DNA of 64,000 nt from Cyclobacteriaceae bacterium (GTDB lineage: Bacteria > Bacteroidota > Bacteroidia > Cytophagales > Cyclobacteriaceae): positions 1,984,001 through 2,048,000 of the forward strand of contig CP129487.1 of the NCBI GenBank assembly GCA_030584025.1, given 5' to 3'. The position numbers were made by a program, and so were the translations under genes. The notes beneath the pieces are model-generated. The model saw nothing but the letters and a program-made list of their open reading frames with translations. It ran no database searches and was not told the origin of the DNA. Positions 27,093 to 35,662 of this stretch are shown in pieces. Numbering within the stretch: the first letter of the stretch is position 1; every line of letters begins with the position of its first letter.

Positions 27093-27143
27093 CCCTGAGT
27101 AGCGCTTTAAGGTATACCCCTGAGAAATCAGGGAAAACCCTGA
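27093..27143. promoter_or_regulatory. CCCTGA/TCAGGG repeat cluster with alternative hairpins
   Basis: CCCTGA occurs at 27093-27098, 27118-27123 and 27138-27143, and its complement TCAGGG at 27128-27133. TCAGGG can pair with either neighbour: a GAAA loop on one side, an AAAA loop on the other. The two hairpins are mutually exclusive. Read on the minus strand this follows the response regulator stop, with a T-rich stretch upstream and TTTC after the stem. It may be a terminator or an operator in front of the small envelope operon. Confidence 0.5.
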
Positions 27144-27157
27144 GAAAAAATGAGCCC

Positions 27158-27829
27158 TTAGATGGTATCTACATCGATGAGCTTGTTCTTAATGGCATAT
27201 TTGACCAATTCTGCGGTATTCTTTAAGCCCAGCTTCTGCAAGATGTTGGTCTTGTGGGTTTCCACGGTCTTCACGCTAATGAAAAGCGATTCGGCTACCT
27301 CTTTATTGGTTCGGCCTGTAGCCACCAAACCAAGTACCTCAAACTCACGCTTGGTCAGGTCGTTGGGGAGTTTTAACGATGGGGCTTTAAATTTCTCACG
27401 GGAATAAAAATCTTCAAACACAAGTTTCATGATCGCATCGTTGAAAAAGCGACCACCATTTTTAACGGTGCGGATAGCTTCAACCAGCGTATCCTTGTCA
27501 ATATCCTTGGGCAGGTATCCATCTACACCCGATTGAATACCCGCAGAAACATACTCCCGGCTTATTTCCATACTGAGCATGACCACTTTAATAGTAGGAT
27601 CATCTCCTTTTATCCACCGTGTAGCCTCAATGCCTGTCATGCCTCCCATCAGAATGTCCATAAGAATAACGTCAGGCCGATTCTCCCGCACTGCATTGAT
27701 GGCATCTTCCCCACTGGATACTGACCCAATAACCTCCACATCATCTACATCGCTAAGCATTGCAGCCACACCATGACGGATCAGGGTATGATCATCGGTT
27801 AGCAGAACCTTTATGGTATTGGTGCTCAT
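27158..27829 (-). CDS. NarL/FixJ-family response regulator
   Basis: This 223-residue cytoplasmic regulator has a receiver domain at about residues 6-125. It carries the acidic pair in LLTDDHTLIRHG, phospho-acceptor Asp58 in VILMDILMGGMTG, and a conserved Lys in YLPKDID. A LuxR-type helix-turn-helix occupies about 155-220 (LTKREFEVLGLVATGRTNKEVA, then VKTVETHKTNILQKLG; quoted in parts). Such regulators bind DNA as dimers after phosphorylation. No histidine kinase is adjacent, so it is an orphan here. The small envelope operon follows on the same strand after a spacer with CCCTGA repeats. Confidence 0.93.
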   Translation of the reverse strand: MSTNTIKVLLTDDHTLIRHGVAAMLSDVDDVEVIGSVSSGEDAINAVRENRPDVILMDILMGGMTGIEATRWIKGDDPTIKVVMLSMEISREYVSAGIQSGVDGYLPKDIDKDTLVEAIRTVKNGGRFFNDAIMKLVFEDFYSREKFKAPSLKLPNDLTKREFEVLGLVATGRTNKEVAESLFISVKTVETHKTNILQKLGLKNTAELVKYAIKNKLIDVDTI

Positions 27830-27922
27830 AAGCTACAAGAGGAACAATTATTACTGGAATATATACCATAATCGCCATTATTTCCAACATTTAACAATAT
27901 TCCAACAAGCCTGGCGTAATCG

Positions 27923-27953
27923 TTGGCTCAACAATTTCCTGAGGTTATCTTTG
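27923..27953 (+). promoter_or_regulatory. Promoter for mtaB
   Basis: TATCTTTG at 27946-27953 matches the -7 consensus TAnnTTTG exactly. A GTTG element lies at 27922-27925, leaving 20 bp between, the usual spacing to the -33 box. The ATG follows 19 bp after the box. Confidence 0.6.
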
Positions 27954-27972
27954 CGGTTCGTTAAACCGATAC

Positions 27973-29289
27973 ATGAGAAAAGTAGCTTTTTATACCCTGG
28001 GCTGTAAGCTCAATTATTCCGAGACCTCAACCATTTCACGGCAGTTTGAGGAAAAGGGCTATAAAAAGGTTTCATTTACCGAGTCACCAGACATTTTCAT
28101 CATAAATACATGCTCGGTTACTGAAAATGCGGATAAGAAATGCCACAAAATTGTGCGCGAAGCGCGTGCCATTTCTCCTGATGCCTATGTGGCCATCATC
28201 GGATGCTATGCGCAATTAAAGCCAAAAGAAATTTCGGAGATACCCGGTGTAGATGCCGTGCTCGGGGCTGCTGAAAAATTTCGGTTGGTAGAATTACTGG
28301 ATGGCTTTGTGCGAAAGCCTGAGGCGGTTGTCTATGCCTCTGAAGTTGAATCGGCCCAATCTTTCAATACGTCATTTTCCTTGCACGACCGTACCCGCAC
28401 ATTCCTTAAAATTCAGGATGGGTGCGACTATTCCTGTACCTTCTGCACCATTCCGTTGGCACGCGGCTCAAGCCGAAGCGATACCCTTGAAAATGTGGTA
28501 AAGAATGCGCAGGAGATTGCTAAATCAGGCGTGAAGGAAATTGTACTGACGGGTGTAAACACGGGTGATTTTGGCATACAAAACGGAAACCGCGTTGAAC
28601 GATTCGTTGACCTGGTAAAAGCCCTTGCTCAGGTGGATGGCATAGAGCGTATTCGGATTTCTTCCATTGAACCTAACCTGCTCTCAGACGAAATCATTGA
28701 GTTTGTTTCCACCTCCAAAAAGTTTGTTCCGCACTTCCACATTCCCCTTCAATCGGGATCAAATAAAATACTCCGGTTAATGCGCAGGCGTTACCAGCGC
28801 GAATTGTATACCAGTCGCGTAGAGAAAATAAAAGGCACCATGCCCCATGCTTGTATTGGTGTTGATGTAATTGTGGGATTTCCGGGAGAAACCCACGAGG
28901 ACTTCCTGGAGACGTATAACTACCTCAATGAGCTTAACATCGCCTACCTGCATGTATTTACGTACTCTGAACGGGATAATACGGTTGCCGCAACTTTGCC
29001 GGGTACAGTTTCCACAAAGGACCGGGCAGAGCGATCAAAAATGCTCCACATTCTGTCGGACAAAAAGAGAAGGAAATTTTACGAAGAAAACCTGGGGCAG
29101 CAGTTTACAGTGCTGTTTGAAAATGACATTGAAGACGGCAATATGCACGGCTTTACGGAGAATTACATCCGGGTAGCCGCCAAATACGACCCGCTACTGA
29201 TCAATGAACTGAAGTCGGTCAGGCTGACCTCCATCAATGAAAAAGGGCTGGTTGAGGTGGAAGAAACCATTGAATTTGCCCACCATTAA
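27973..29289 (+). CDS. mtaB: tRNA t6A37 methylthiotransferase MtaB
   Basis: This 438-residue radical-SAM enzyme adds a methylthio group to t6A at position 37 of certain tRNAs. The N-terminal methylthiotransferase domain carries three cluster cysteines (TLGCKLN with Cys11, NTCSVTE, IIGCYAQ). The radical-SAM core has the CxxxCxxC motif in GCDYSCTFCTIPLARG. A TRAM-like domain forms the C-terminus. The TLGCKLN sequence and overall length favour MtaB over MiaB or RimO. It is a stand-alone gene with its own promoter. Confidence 0.93.
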   Translation: MRKVAFYTLGCKLNYSETSTISRQFEEKGYKKVSFTESPDIFIINTCSVTENADKKCHKIVREARAISPDAYVAIIGCYAQLKPKEISEIPGVDAVLGAAEKFRLVELLDGFVRKPEAVVYASEVESAQSFNTSFSLHDRTRTFLKIQDGCDYSCTFCTIPLARGSSRSDTLENVVKNAQEIAKSGVKEIVLTGVNTGDFGIQNGNRVERFVDLVKALAQVDGIERIRISSIEPNLLSDEIIEFVSTSKKFVPHFHIPLQSGSNKILRLMRRRYQRELYTSRVEKIKGTMPHACIGVDVIVGFPGETHEDFLETYNYLNELNIAYLHVFTYSERDNTVAATLPGTVSTKDRAERSKMLHILSDKKRRKFYEENLGQQFTVLFENDIEDGNMHGFTENYIRVAAKYDPLLINELKSVRLTSINEKGLVEVEETIEFAHH

Positions 29290-29296
29290 TCTCCTT

Positions 29297-29338
29297 CATC
29301 AGTAACCTGATGTGTACTTCTGGTACAAAATGCCAGAA
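29297..29338 (+). terminator. Tandem hairpins after mtaB
   Basis: CATCAG-TAAC-CTGATG at 29297-29312 is a perfect 6-bp stem with a 4-base loop. TTCTGG (29318-29323) and CCAGAA (29333-29338) form a second stem. There is no strong T-run. They probably end mtaB transcription. The rest of the gap up to 29681 holds the TTACAC cluster and no other gene. Confidence 0.4.
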
Positions 29339-29481
29339 TTCAATCCAAAAATTAACTTTTCGCCATTTGTTACTAAAAAGGCTGATTCTGCAATAAATCG
29401 GCACTTTTATTATTCATGTTACGCATTGCAAATTCATTCCAACCACTTGATTAGAAGAGCATTAATATCAATTGGCGCAAA

Positions 29482-29528
29482 TGTAATTCAAGACAATTAC
29501 ACCTAAGTTACACCACTTTACCGTGTAA
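29482..29528 (+). promoter_or_regulatory. TTACAC site cluster upstream of small lipoprotein gene
   Basis: TGTAATT-6-AATTACA (29482-29501) is a perfect 7-bp inverted repeat. TTACAC occurs at 29497-29502 and again 11 bp later at 29508-29513, and GTGTAA follows in reverse at 29523-29528. One-turn spacing and symmetry suggest binding sites for a dimeric regulator. No clear TAnnTTTG box was found between the cluster and the gene at 29682. Confidence 0.4.
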
Positions 29529-29681
29529 GGCTTTTAAGTATTTAAAACGATTCTCGTGAGCCAAAATCGTTTTTCGTAAATCTACCCACCTCCCCTTACA
29601 TCAATCAGAACACGCGGCACAACAGCAATCCTGCGAAGCCTAGCCGCCCTACTTTTGAACTATCAAAAAATAACAACCCAC

Positions 29682-29837
29682 ATGAAACGCACTATCGTTG
29701 GCCTAAGTCTGATCGCTTGTTTAGCCCTTGCTTCCTGCAGCTTTGAATTATCAAGCTGCCCTGCCTATTCTCATCATAATAAAATGACCAAGCATGGCGC
29801 AAAGGCTCAGGAGAAATACGCAAAAAGAAAAATTTAA
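29682..29837 (+). CDS. Small lipoprotein, 51 residues
   Basis: I start at MKRTIVGLSL (29682), as the frame upstream to 29655 uses an unlikely start. The signal has core LSLIACLALA and lipobox LASCSF. The mature part is only about 30 residues and is basic, with His and Lys (YSHHNKMTKHGAKAQEKY). No family was recognised. Small basic lipoproteins of this sort are common in the phylum. It lies behind a cluster of possible regulator sites and converges with the large T9SS protein gene. Confidence 0.6.
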   Translation: MKRTIVGLSLIACLALASCSFELSSCPAYSHHNKMTKHGAKAQEKYAKRKI

Positions 29838-29846
29838 GTAACCTAT

Positions 29847-32837
29847 TTATCGTACTACTAAAACGCTACCTGTTATGGGTGCTGCATTGGGGCATCCAAA
29901 TACATAGTAATAGGTACCCTCAGGGACGGTTTTTCCATTGCTGGTGCCATCCCAACCTGTAACCGGAAAACCGATTACCTCATATATTCTTCTGCCTCTT
30001 CCGTCAAATACATTCATGTTGCAATCGGGGTAATTTTCAACGTTGGCAATAATCCAAAAGTCATTGATATTATCGTTGTTAGGTGAGAAAACTTTCGGAA
30101 TTGTAATATCAATCGGTCCTTGCGGATCGTCACACTCAGGCTTTGGTTCTAAGATCAGCTCATCAGTACCTGCACAACCATTGTTGTCAACCGTATTTAC
30201 AGTAAAAGTACCCGGTTGCGTTACTGAAATGGATGATCCACTTCCTCCGGTACTCCATGAAAAGCTGGTGAATGAACCCGCCACACTCAAGTTGACAGAT
30301 TCTGAACCATCAGCACATATGTCAGTTACATCGGGATCGGCAACAATTTCAGGCGGTGTTGCTGCATTTACATTAAAATTCCGGGTTGTATTATTTGAAC
30401 AGCCTGTTACACCCGGGTAGCTTAGCGTAAGTCGTGCCACTATGCCAACTTGCGCGGCTGTGTACGTATGCGTAGTGGTTTGTCCTGTGCCTACGTCTCC
30501 ATCTCCAAATTCCCATGCATAAGCAACCGCCTCAGCATTGTCAAACATGGAGCCTGCACTGTTAAAGTTTACAGCTGTGCCTACACATACCAATGCAGGC
30601 GCTGTCGTAAACGATGCAACCGGAGTATTGATTACCTGAAGATTTAATACGCTCGTTTCACTTGTGCAGGTAATGGTTTGATGAGAAACCAATACGGTAT
30701 ATGCCGCTGCATCAGCGGCTGCAGCCGATGCAATGGATAAGGATGCTCCCGTTTGCCCGATAATATTTGATCCATTCTTCTTCCATTGATAATCATACCC
30801 GGCTACCGGATTTATAGAAAGCGTAATAGCCTGACCTGTACATACCTTCGAACTTCCTGTACTGGTGGCGATGGAGAAGGAAGCAGGCTCTACCACATCT
30901 ACATTTACCGTGGTTACATTGCTTCGGCAATCACCTGATTGTACCTGAAGCGAATACGTACCCGCATTAACGGCTGCCACATTGGGTATACCGGCAGGGT
31001 TTTGTTGATTTGAACTGAACCCTGCCGGCCCCGTCCAAAAATATTGTGTTGCTGTAGTAGTTGTACTTAGCGTTAATGTATTGCCGGCACATACTGCCGC
31101 AGGCGCATTGATTACCGGATTGGCTGGCGCACTTCCGGCACCGGCTATTACACTAATCGATGCTTGTTGTGAGCAGGCGCCACCCTCACCTACTGCTGTC
31201 AATGTAATGGTGGAAGGCGCATCGGCAAAGGTTATGCTTTTGGTTGGGCCTGTTCCACCTGAACTCCACGAGAAAGCAACGCCCTGCATGGGAATACTGG
31301 CAAGCTCAATCGTCTGACCGTTACATATTGTTACCGGATCATCATTGAAAATAACCGGCTGATGACAATTCCTGTTTTTCCATACATCAATGGAAAAACT
31401 GGCCACGTTGTTTGTGGAAGTGATGGCAATATCGGGTTTGGCGTCCCCATCGAAATCAGCTGCACGCACAAACCAGTTGGCCTTTGGTGTAACGATTGTA
31501 TGTTGACCAAAACCAGGAGTCGCATTTCCATTGTTGATATAAACATTGAGTTGCGGACTTGCGAAGTCACGGTTGCCCACAACAAAATCAAGGAAACCAT
31601 CTCCGTTCATATCGGCTACATCAACACCCCATGCCGTTGGTGAGGGGAAGCCTGTGGTTGAATTCACTGAACTGAATGCAAACCCTCCGGTATTGAGGTA
31701 AACAAATGCTTTGTTGGCACCACGATCGGCTACGACAAAATCCATGCGGCCATCCAGATTAAAATCTCCGGAAGCGATATCATTGATGTTGGTACTTCCA
31801 CTGATTAATATACTGGAAATAGCTGAGAAATTTAGTGAGCCGTTCGCGGGGTTATTATAAATGAATACACGCTGTGCATTGGTGTTGGCAGAAAAAGCAA
31901 TGTCAATCCAACCATCACCATTAAAATCAGCTACATCAAGGGCAAGCGTATTGGTTGCCCCGACTACAGTTTTTTCAACACGGGTAAAGGCATCGGCATT
32001 TATCACGCCTGCGCTTACATTATTATCAAAGATGTATAGGTTATTGGTTTGGCCGTTGGTAACAATGATTTCAGGCTTACCATCGCGATCCAAATCGGCA
32101 ATGGCGATTTCTTTGGCGAAGTCTCCGGTTTGAAGATTCAAGGTTACTGGTGCAGCAAAGGAGATTGTACCTACGTTACTGGTATTTGGGAATACATAAA
32201 TATTGCTACCTGTAACGGTTCCACCTCTGCTCGCCACCAATTCAGGTTTACCATCACCATTCAAATCACCACAGGTAACGCTAAAAGTGGGCACACTTAA
32301 CGTAAGTGAAGTTTGGGTAAAACTAAGGGTAGTGTTATTAGCCGCAACTGTACTGGTGTTGCGCAGTAGCATGATGTTGGATTTCCCATCCCTGAATTTT
32401 GAGCCTGCCATATCCGGCTTTCCATCTCCATCAAAATCGCAGGAACACAAATCAAAAATATCGTCTGGGTTTGAAAAGGCGTTATTCGTAAAATTTGTAG
32501 TGAAAGGTTGAACCCCACTAAAATTTGAAACAAACTTTTTTGATGACCGGGCTGAAAGTCTGGTGCTCAGGTTAATTACTTCAACACTGCTTACCCTTGC
32601 CTCCGCAGGTACGCGAACGGCAATTGATGTTTCTGATGCTGATAAAATAGTACCTTTTACAGAACCAAACCAAACCTGCAATTGTGCCGCGTTTGCACTG
32701 AAGCCTGAGCCATTAATGCGTACGGTTGAGAACGGGTAATCGGTAACCTGATCGAAACTACTGATTGCAGGCACCTGGGCAGAAGCCACCACCAGCGACA
32801 TCAAAAGTATTACTCCATATAAAATAACTGAGCGCAT
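29847..32837 (-). CDS. Large secreted FG-GAP/IPT protein with T9SS type B sorting domain
   Basis: This 996-residue protein has a signal peptide (to about residue 20) and an IPT/TIG domain (about 20-105). At least seven FG-GAP/VCBS calcium-loop repeats lie at about 115-480 (DFDGDGKPDMAGS, DLNGDGKPELVAS, DLDRDGKPEIIVT, DFNGDGWIDIAFS and others). Ig-like domains follow, then a PKD domain (about 740-825, YAWEFGDGDVGTG). The C-terminus (IPKVFSPNNDNINDFW, then WDGTSNGKTVPEGTYYYVF) is the gliding-motility-associated type B T9SS domain. It should be exported across the outer membrane as a cell-surface adhesin-like protein. The PorP/SprF-family gene 7 bp upstream is the standard partner for type B substrates. 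Confidence 0.92.
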   Translation of the reverse strand: MRSVILYGVILLMSLVVASAQVPAISSFDQVTDYPFSTVRINGSGFSANAAQLQVWFGSVKGTILSASETSIAVRVPAEARVSSVEVINLSTRLSARSSKKFVSNFSGVQPFTTNFTNNAFSNPDDIFDLCSCDFDGDGKPDMAGSKFRDGKSNIMLLRNTSTVAANNTTLSFTQTSLTLSVPTFSVTCGDLNGDGKPELVASRGGTVTGSNIYVFPNTSNVGTISFAAPVTLNLQTGDFAKEIAIADLDRDGKPEIIVTNGQTNNLYIFDNNVSAGVINADAFTRVEKTVVGATNTLALDVADFNGDGWIDIAFSANTNAQRVFIYNNPANGSLNFSAISSILISGSTNINDIASGDFNLDGRMDFVVADRGANKAFVYLNTGGFAFSSVNSTTGFPSPTAWGVDVADMNGDGFLDFVVGNRDFASPQLNVYINNGNATPGFGQHTIVTPKANWFVRAADFDGDAKPDIAITSTNNVASFSIDVWKNRNCHQPVIFNDDPVTICNGQTIELASIPMQGVAFSWSSGGTGPTKSITFADAPSTITLTAVGEGGACSQQASISVIAGAGSAPANPVINAPAAVCAGNTLTLSTTTTATQYFWTGPAGFSSNQQNPAGIPNVAAVNAGTYSLQVQSGDCRSNVTTVNVDVVEPASFSIATSTGSSKVCTGQAITLSINPVAGYDYQWKKNGSNIIGQTGASLSIASAAAADAAAYTVLVSHQTITCTSETSVLNLQVINTPVASFTTAPALVCVGTAVNFNSAGSMFDNAEAVAYAWEFGDGDVGTGQTTTHTYTAAQVGIVARLTLSYPGVTGCSNNTTRNFNVNAATPPEIVADPDVTDICADGSESVNLSVAGSFTSFSWSTGGSGSSISVTQPGTFTVNTVDNNGCAGTDELILEPKPECDDPQGPIDITIPKVFSPNNDNINDFWIIANVENYPDCNMNVFDGRGRRIYEVIGFPVTGWDGTSNGKTVPEGTYYYVFGCPNAAPITGSVLVVR

Positions 32838-32844
32838 AGTTTAA

Positions 32845-34674
32845 TTAATGGTGTACCGTTAGCAGCCAGGCATCCCTGAAAATTTTCATTTTTCTGTATT
32901 TATCACGTTCGGTGCGTGCAGTATTAATATCGTTTGTCTGGGCAACGTAAACGTACCACATCTCTTTTTCGGTCAAATGGCCGTAATCAGCGGTGAAACC
33001 CAATTTTACCAGCCCCTCAGAAAAGTGTATGGCATTTTCCTTGGATCGGAAGGTACCGACCACCACAAAATCACCCGTATCCATTTCATCCTGATGCCCA
33101 CCACGCTTGACAAATTCATGGCGCTCGGCATTGGGATGAAAATCCGGATCCTCTCCATGGTGCTCATCTGGGTCAGCAGCATGCTCCTCTAACCTTAATG
33201 TACGTTCATTTTCTTCATCGCTTACATAAACCGGCACATATAATTGACTTCTGAATCGAGCTCCGCCATCATGACTATGATCTTCCAACGGGGGCTCTAC
33301 AGGTGTTACTGGCTGTGGCTGGGTTTGTTGAGGTTGTTGAACCACAACAGGTTGACGTTGTTGAGGCTGAGGCTGTACTACAACTGGTTGCGTTTGTTGT
33401 TGCTGAGGCTGTTGGGGTTGGGGTTGAGTTTGTACCGCTTGTTGTTGTGCCTGTTGTTTGTTCAATTCAGCTTGTCGTGCCGCCTGCGCTTCCGCCTCTT
33501 TTTGTCTTTGTTCTGCCTGTTTGGCTGCGAGCACTTCTGCTTCCTTTTGCTTTTGTTCGGCCTCACGAGCAGCCCGTAGTTGGGCCTCACGCTCTTTTGC
33601 CGCTTTCTCTTTCGCCAATTGCTCCTCGCGTTGCTTTTTGGCCAGTTCTTCCTGGCGTTTCTTTTGCTCAGCCTCTTGTTCTTTTCTACGTTCAGCGATC
33701 AACTCGCTGGCGGACTTACGCTTCTTAGGCTTTTCCTTTTCAGCATCAACGAAAGAATAGTGCGGTACATTTCGCTTTCGCTGACCAAGTAGATAACTCA
33801 TTTGCACCTCATAAGTTGGACTGTTCAGTTCATTGATGCCGGTATTTTTCAAAGAATAAGATCCTCCAATAAGAATGGTGTGATTAATCTTAACACCGCC
33901 CAATGCGGATATGCCGAAATCCTGTTTATAGCTTCCACCAACCCATATAACATGATTCAGGTGAACCACACCGGCAACCTCATATTGTGAAGGCAAACCG
34001 GTGTTGATACGATACAATACGTAAGGTTCAAAAATGTGTTTATCCCCACCAAAGTAAAACCGATTGCTGGCGCTGACAATTACAGATTGAAAAGGCTTGA
34101 CTTCTTTGAAAGAGAACGGATCTACACTTACATACGATGGTGAAAATATAGATGGCAGCGATACCCCCAGGTGAAATGTTTTGGCATGCAACGATATTCC
34201 AGCGTTGCCGAGCAGGAAAGCATTCTGATCCAACAACTCAGCAAGAGCCGGATCAGATGCATCTTCAATTTCTTCCAGGTTAACCATGTTCCAGGCTCCC
34301 CCAACCGAAACACCAAAACGAAGTGAAACCTGATCCGACAACGAAGCGGAGTATCCAAAGGCAACTGATAACCCCGAGGTATTCAATACACCGCGTGTAT
34401 CATTGATTACATTCAAACCAAAATTCAATCCTGCTTTTGTAGTTTGACCGTGTAAAGAAAGATTCGCAATAGTTGGTCCACCTTGTATGTTTGCCCACTG
34501 TTTTCGATAGCCCACAAACAAAGCGGCTCTTCCATCAGTACCCGCATATGAAGGATTGTAACTAAACGGGTTGATGAAGAATTGCGTAAAGTTCGCGGCA
34601 TCCTGGGAGAATACTTCTCCGGTTAATAACGCTAGCCATACACATAAAAAATAGAACCGACTAATTCTGTACAT
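32845..34674 (-). CDS. PorP/SprF-family protein fused to coiled coil and SPOR-like domain
   Basis: This 609-residue protein starts at the ATG at 34674 (a TTG at 34677 adds one residue). It has a signal peptide to VFSQ. Residues to about 305 form the PorP/SprF outer-membrane domain (FTQFFINPFSYNPSYAGTDG, YRKQW). A Glu/Lys/Gln/Ala-rich coiled coil follows (about 315-415), then a Gln/Pro-rich stretch (about 416-475) and an acidic/His segment. The C-terminus (about 535-609: GDFVVVGTFRSKENAIHFSE, then MWYVYVAQT, DAWLLTVHH) resembles a SPOR domain, which binds denuded peptidoglycan. The protein could fix a T9SS accessory barrel to the cell wall. It is the likely partner of the type B protein gene 7 bp downstream. 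Confidence 0.85.
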   Translation of the reverse strand: MYRISRFYFLCVWLALLTGEVFSQDAANFTQFFINPFSYNPSYAGTDGRAALFVGYRKQWANIQGGPTIANLSLHGQTTKAGLNFGLNVINDTRGVLNTSGLSVAFGYSASLSDQVSLRFGVSVGGAWNMVNLEEIEDASDPALAELLDQNAFLLGNAGISLHAKTFHLGVSLPSIFSPSYVSVDPFSFKEVKPFQSVIVSASNRFYFGGDKHIFEPYVLYRINTGLPSQYEVAGVVHLNHVIWVGGSYKQDFGISALGGVKINHTILIGGSYSLKNTGINELNSPTYEVQMSYLLGQRKRNVPHYSFVDAEKEKPKKRKSASELIAERRKEQEAEQKKRQEELAKKQREEQLAKEKAAKEREAQLRAAREAEQKQKEAEVLAAKQAEQRQKEAEAQAARQAELNKQQAQQQAVQTQPQPQQPQQQQTQPVVVQPQPQQRQPVVVQQPQQTQPQPVTPVEPPLEDHSHDGGARFRSQLYVPVYVSDEENERTLRLEEHAADPDEHHGEDPDFHPNAERHEFVKRGGHQDEMDTGDFVVVGTFRSKENAIHFSEGLVKLGFTADYGHLTEKEMWYVYVAQTNDINTARTERDKYRKMKIFRDAWLLTVHH

Positions 34675-34695
34675 CAATGAAGTCTATTCTGTTGT

Positions 34696-34717
34696 TCATG
34701 ATCAAACAAGATCATGA
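34696..34717. promoter_or_regulatory. Inverted repeat TCATGATC-6-GATCATGA
   Basis: A perfect 8-bp inverted repeat (34696-34703 and 34710-34717) with a 6-base spacer lies in the divergent gap, 22 bp upstream of the PorP/SprF start. Each arm is itself nearly palindromic. It may be an operator for that gene; there is no T-run to suggest a terminator. Confidence 0.4.
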
Positions 34718-34827
34718 TTCAAAAACCAATACGATTAAAAAATTAGCGTTAATCAATCAGGCAAAGGTATCCAATAATATCCTAAATTTAGCGAAAATTA
34801 GCGAACTATACCCCAAAATTCAGACGA

Positions 34828-35660
34828 ATGGACTCCAGATTCTTTAGCAAGTTTTTTAAACAACTGCTTGGTGTCAGCATTCTGATCCTTTTCGCAATCG
34901 ACCTTCTTGCATGCGCAAAAACTATCTCTTGGGGTTAAGGGCGGCCCGCTGGTATTGTGGTCAGCCTATGGTGATAAAGATGATCGTCAGGAATTTGATA
35001 GCAAACCAAAGTTAGGATATAGCGTTTCAGGAATTATTGGCTTCCCCCTCAAAAAAAAAATACGCCTGCATTTTTGAGGGTGGTTATTCGCAACGGGGTA
35101 GAAAAGTGATTTTCAATAATGGGTTTTCGCAAAACAATGCAACCTATCGCTTCACCGACTTTTCATTATTGCTACAACGTTCATTCAGTTTCAATCTTTC
35201 CAAAAATGTAGTTGCCGATTGGTACTTCTCTATCGGGCCGCAAATCAGTTACTGGTTGAATGGTGATGGTGTGGTTGGCTCTGTCGATAATGAAGGACAA
35301 GCCTACACCATAGTGTTTGATGAAGAATTCACCGGCCTGATCGACAATAAGATGTACCTCAATGATGTCAACCGCTGGTTATTCGGTTTAAACTTTGGCT
35401 TGGGGATGCAAGCCCCGTTGGGCGGAGCCAGAAAACTAAATCTGGAGCTACGGTTTGTTTCGGGCCACACCTATTACGGTACACGCAACAGCGCCTCATA
35501 CAGTTGGCAAAACTTTGAAGACAATTTACGGGCGAATGAAAAAATTCTTTCGCTTACTGCTGCATATGTAATCAACGTTGATTTGAAAGACCGTAAGCAA
35601 GGCAGAAGTACAAAAGACAAGGAAGTAAAACGAAAGCCGGTTAAAAAAAGAAGACGCTGA
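34828..35660 (+). pseudogene. Outer-membrane beta-barrel protein gene with two frameshifts
   Basis: Three frames add up to one barrel protein. Frame 1 from the ATG at 34828 gives a signal-peptide start (MDSRFFSKFFKQLLGVSILI). Dropping one T from the TTTT at 34889-34892 continues as SQSTFLHAQKLSLGVKGGP with a good cleavage site at LHAQ. Dropping one A from the ten-A run at 35051-35060 joins GIIGFPLKKK to YACIFEGGYSQRGRK and on to the stop at 35660. The repaired protein would have about 276 residues with barrel-like strands and a basic tail (KKRRR). Both breaks are single extra bases in homopolymers, so sequencing error, slippage or a decaying gene are all possible. The 35037 TTG frame on its own lacks the signal peptide. 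Confidence 0.7.
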
Positions 35661-35662
35661 CA

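Noticed and set aside
29290..29654. tRNA or structured RNA gene in the gap after mtaB
   Set aside because: No cloverleaf or conserved riboswitch pattern could be found; only short hairpins and TTACAC sites.
33303..33728. Overlapping plus-strand frames of 100-141 residues
   Set aside because: They lie opposite the Glu/Lys/Gln-rich coiled coil of the PorP/SprF-SPOR gene. Their Leu/Ala/Phe-rich repeats are what antisense of that codon pattern yields.
35051..35060. Programmed frameshift at the ten-A run
   Set aside because: A second frame break upstream at the T-run would need another programmed event. Error or decay explains both more simply.
35037..35660. Intact 207-residue protein starting at TTG 35037
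   Set aside because: It has no signal peptide and begins in the middle of a barrel. The upstream frames supply the missing N-terminus after two one-base corrections.
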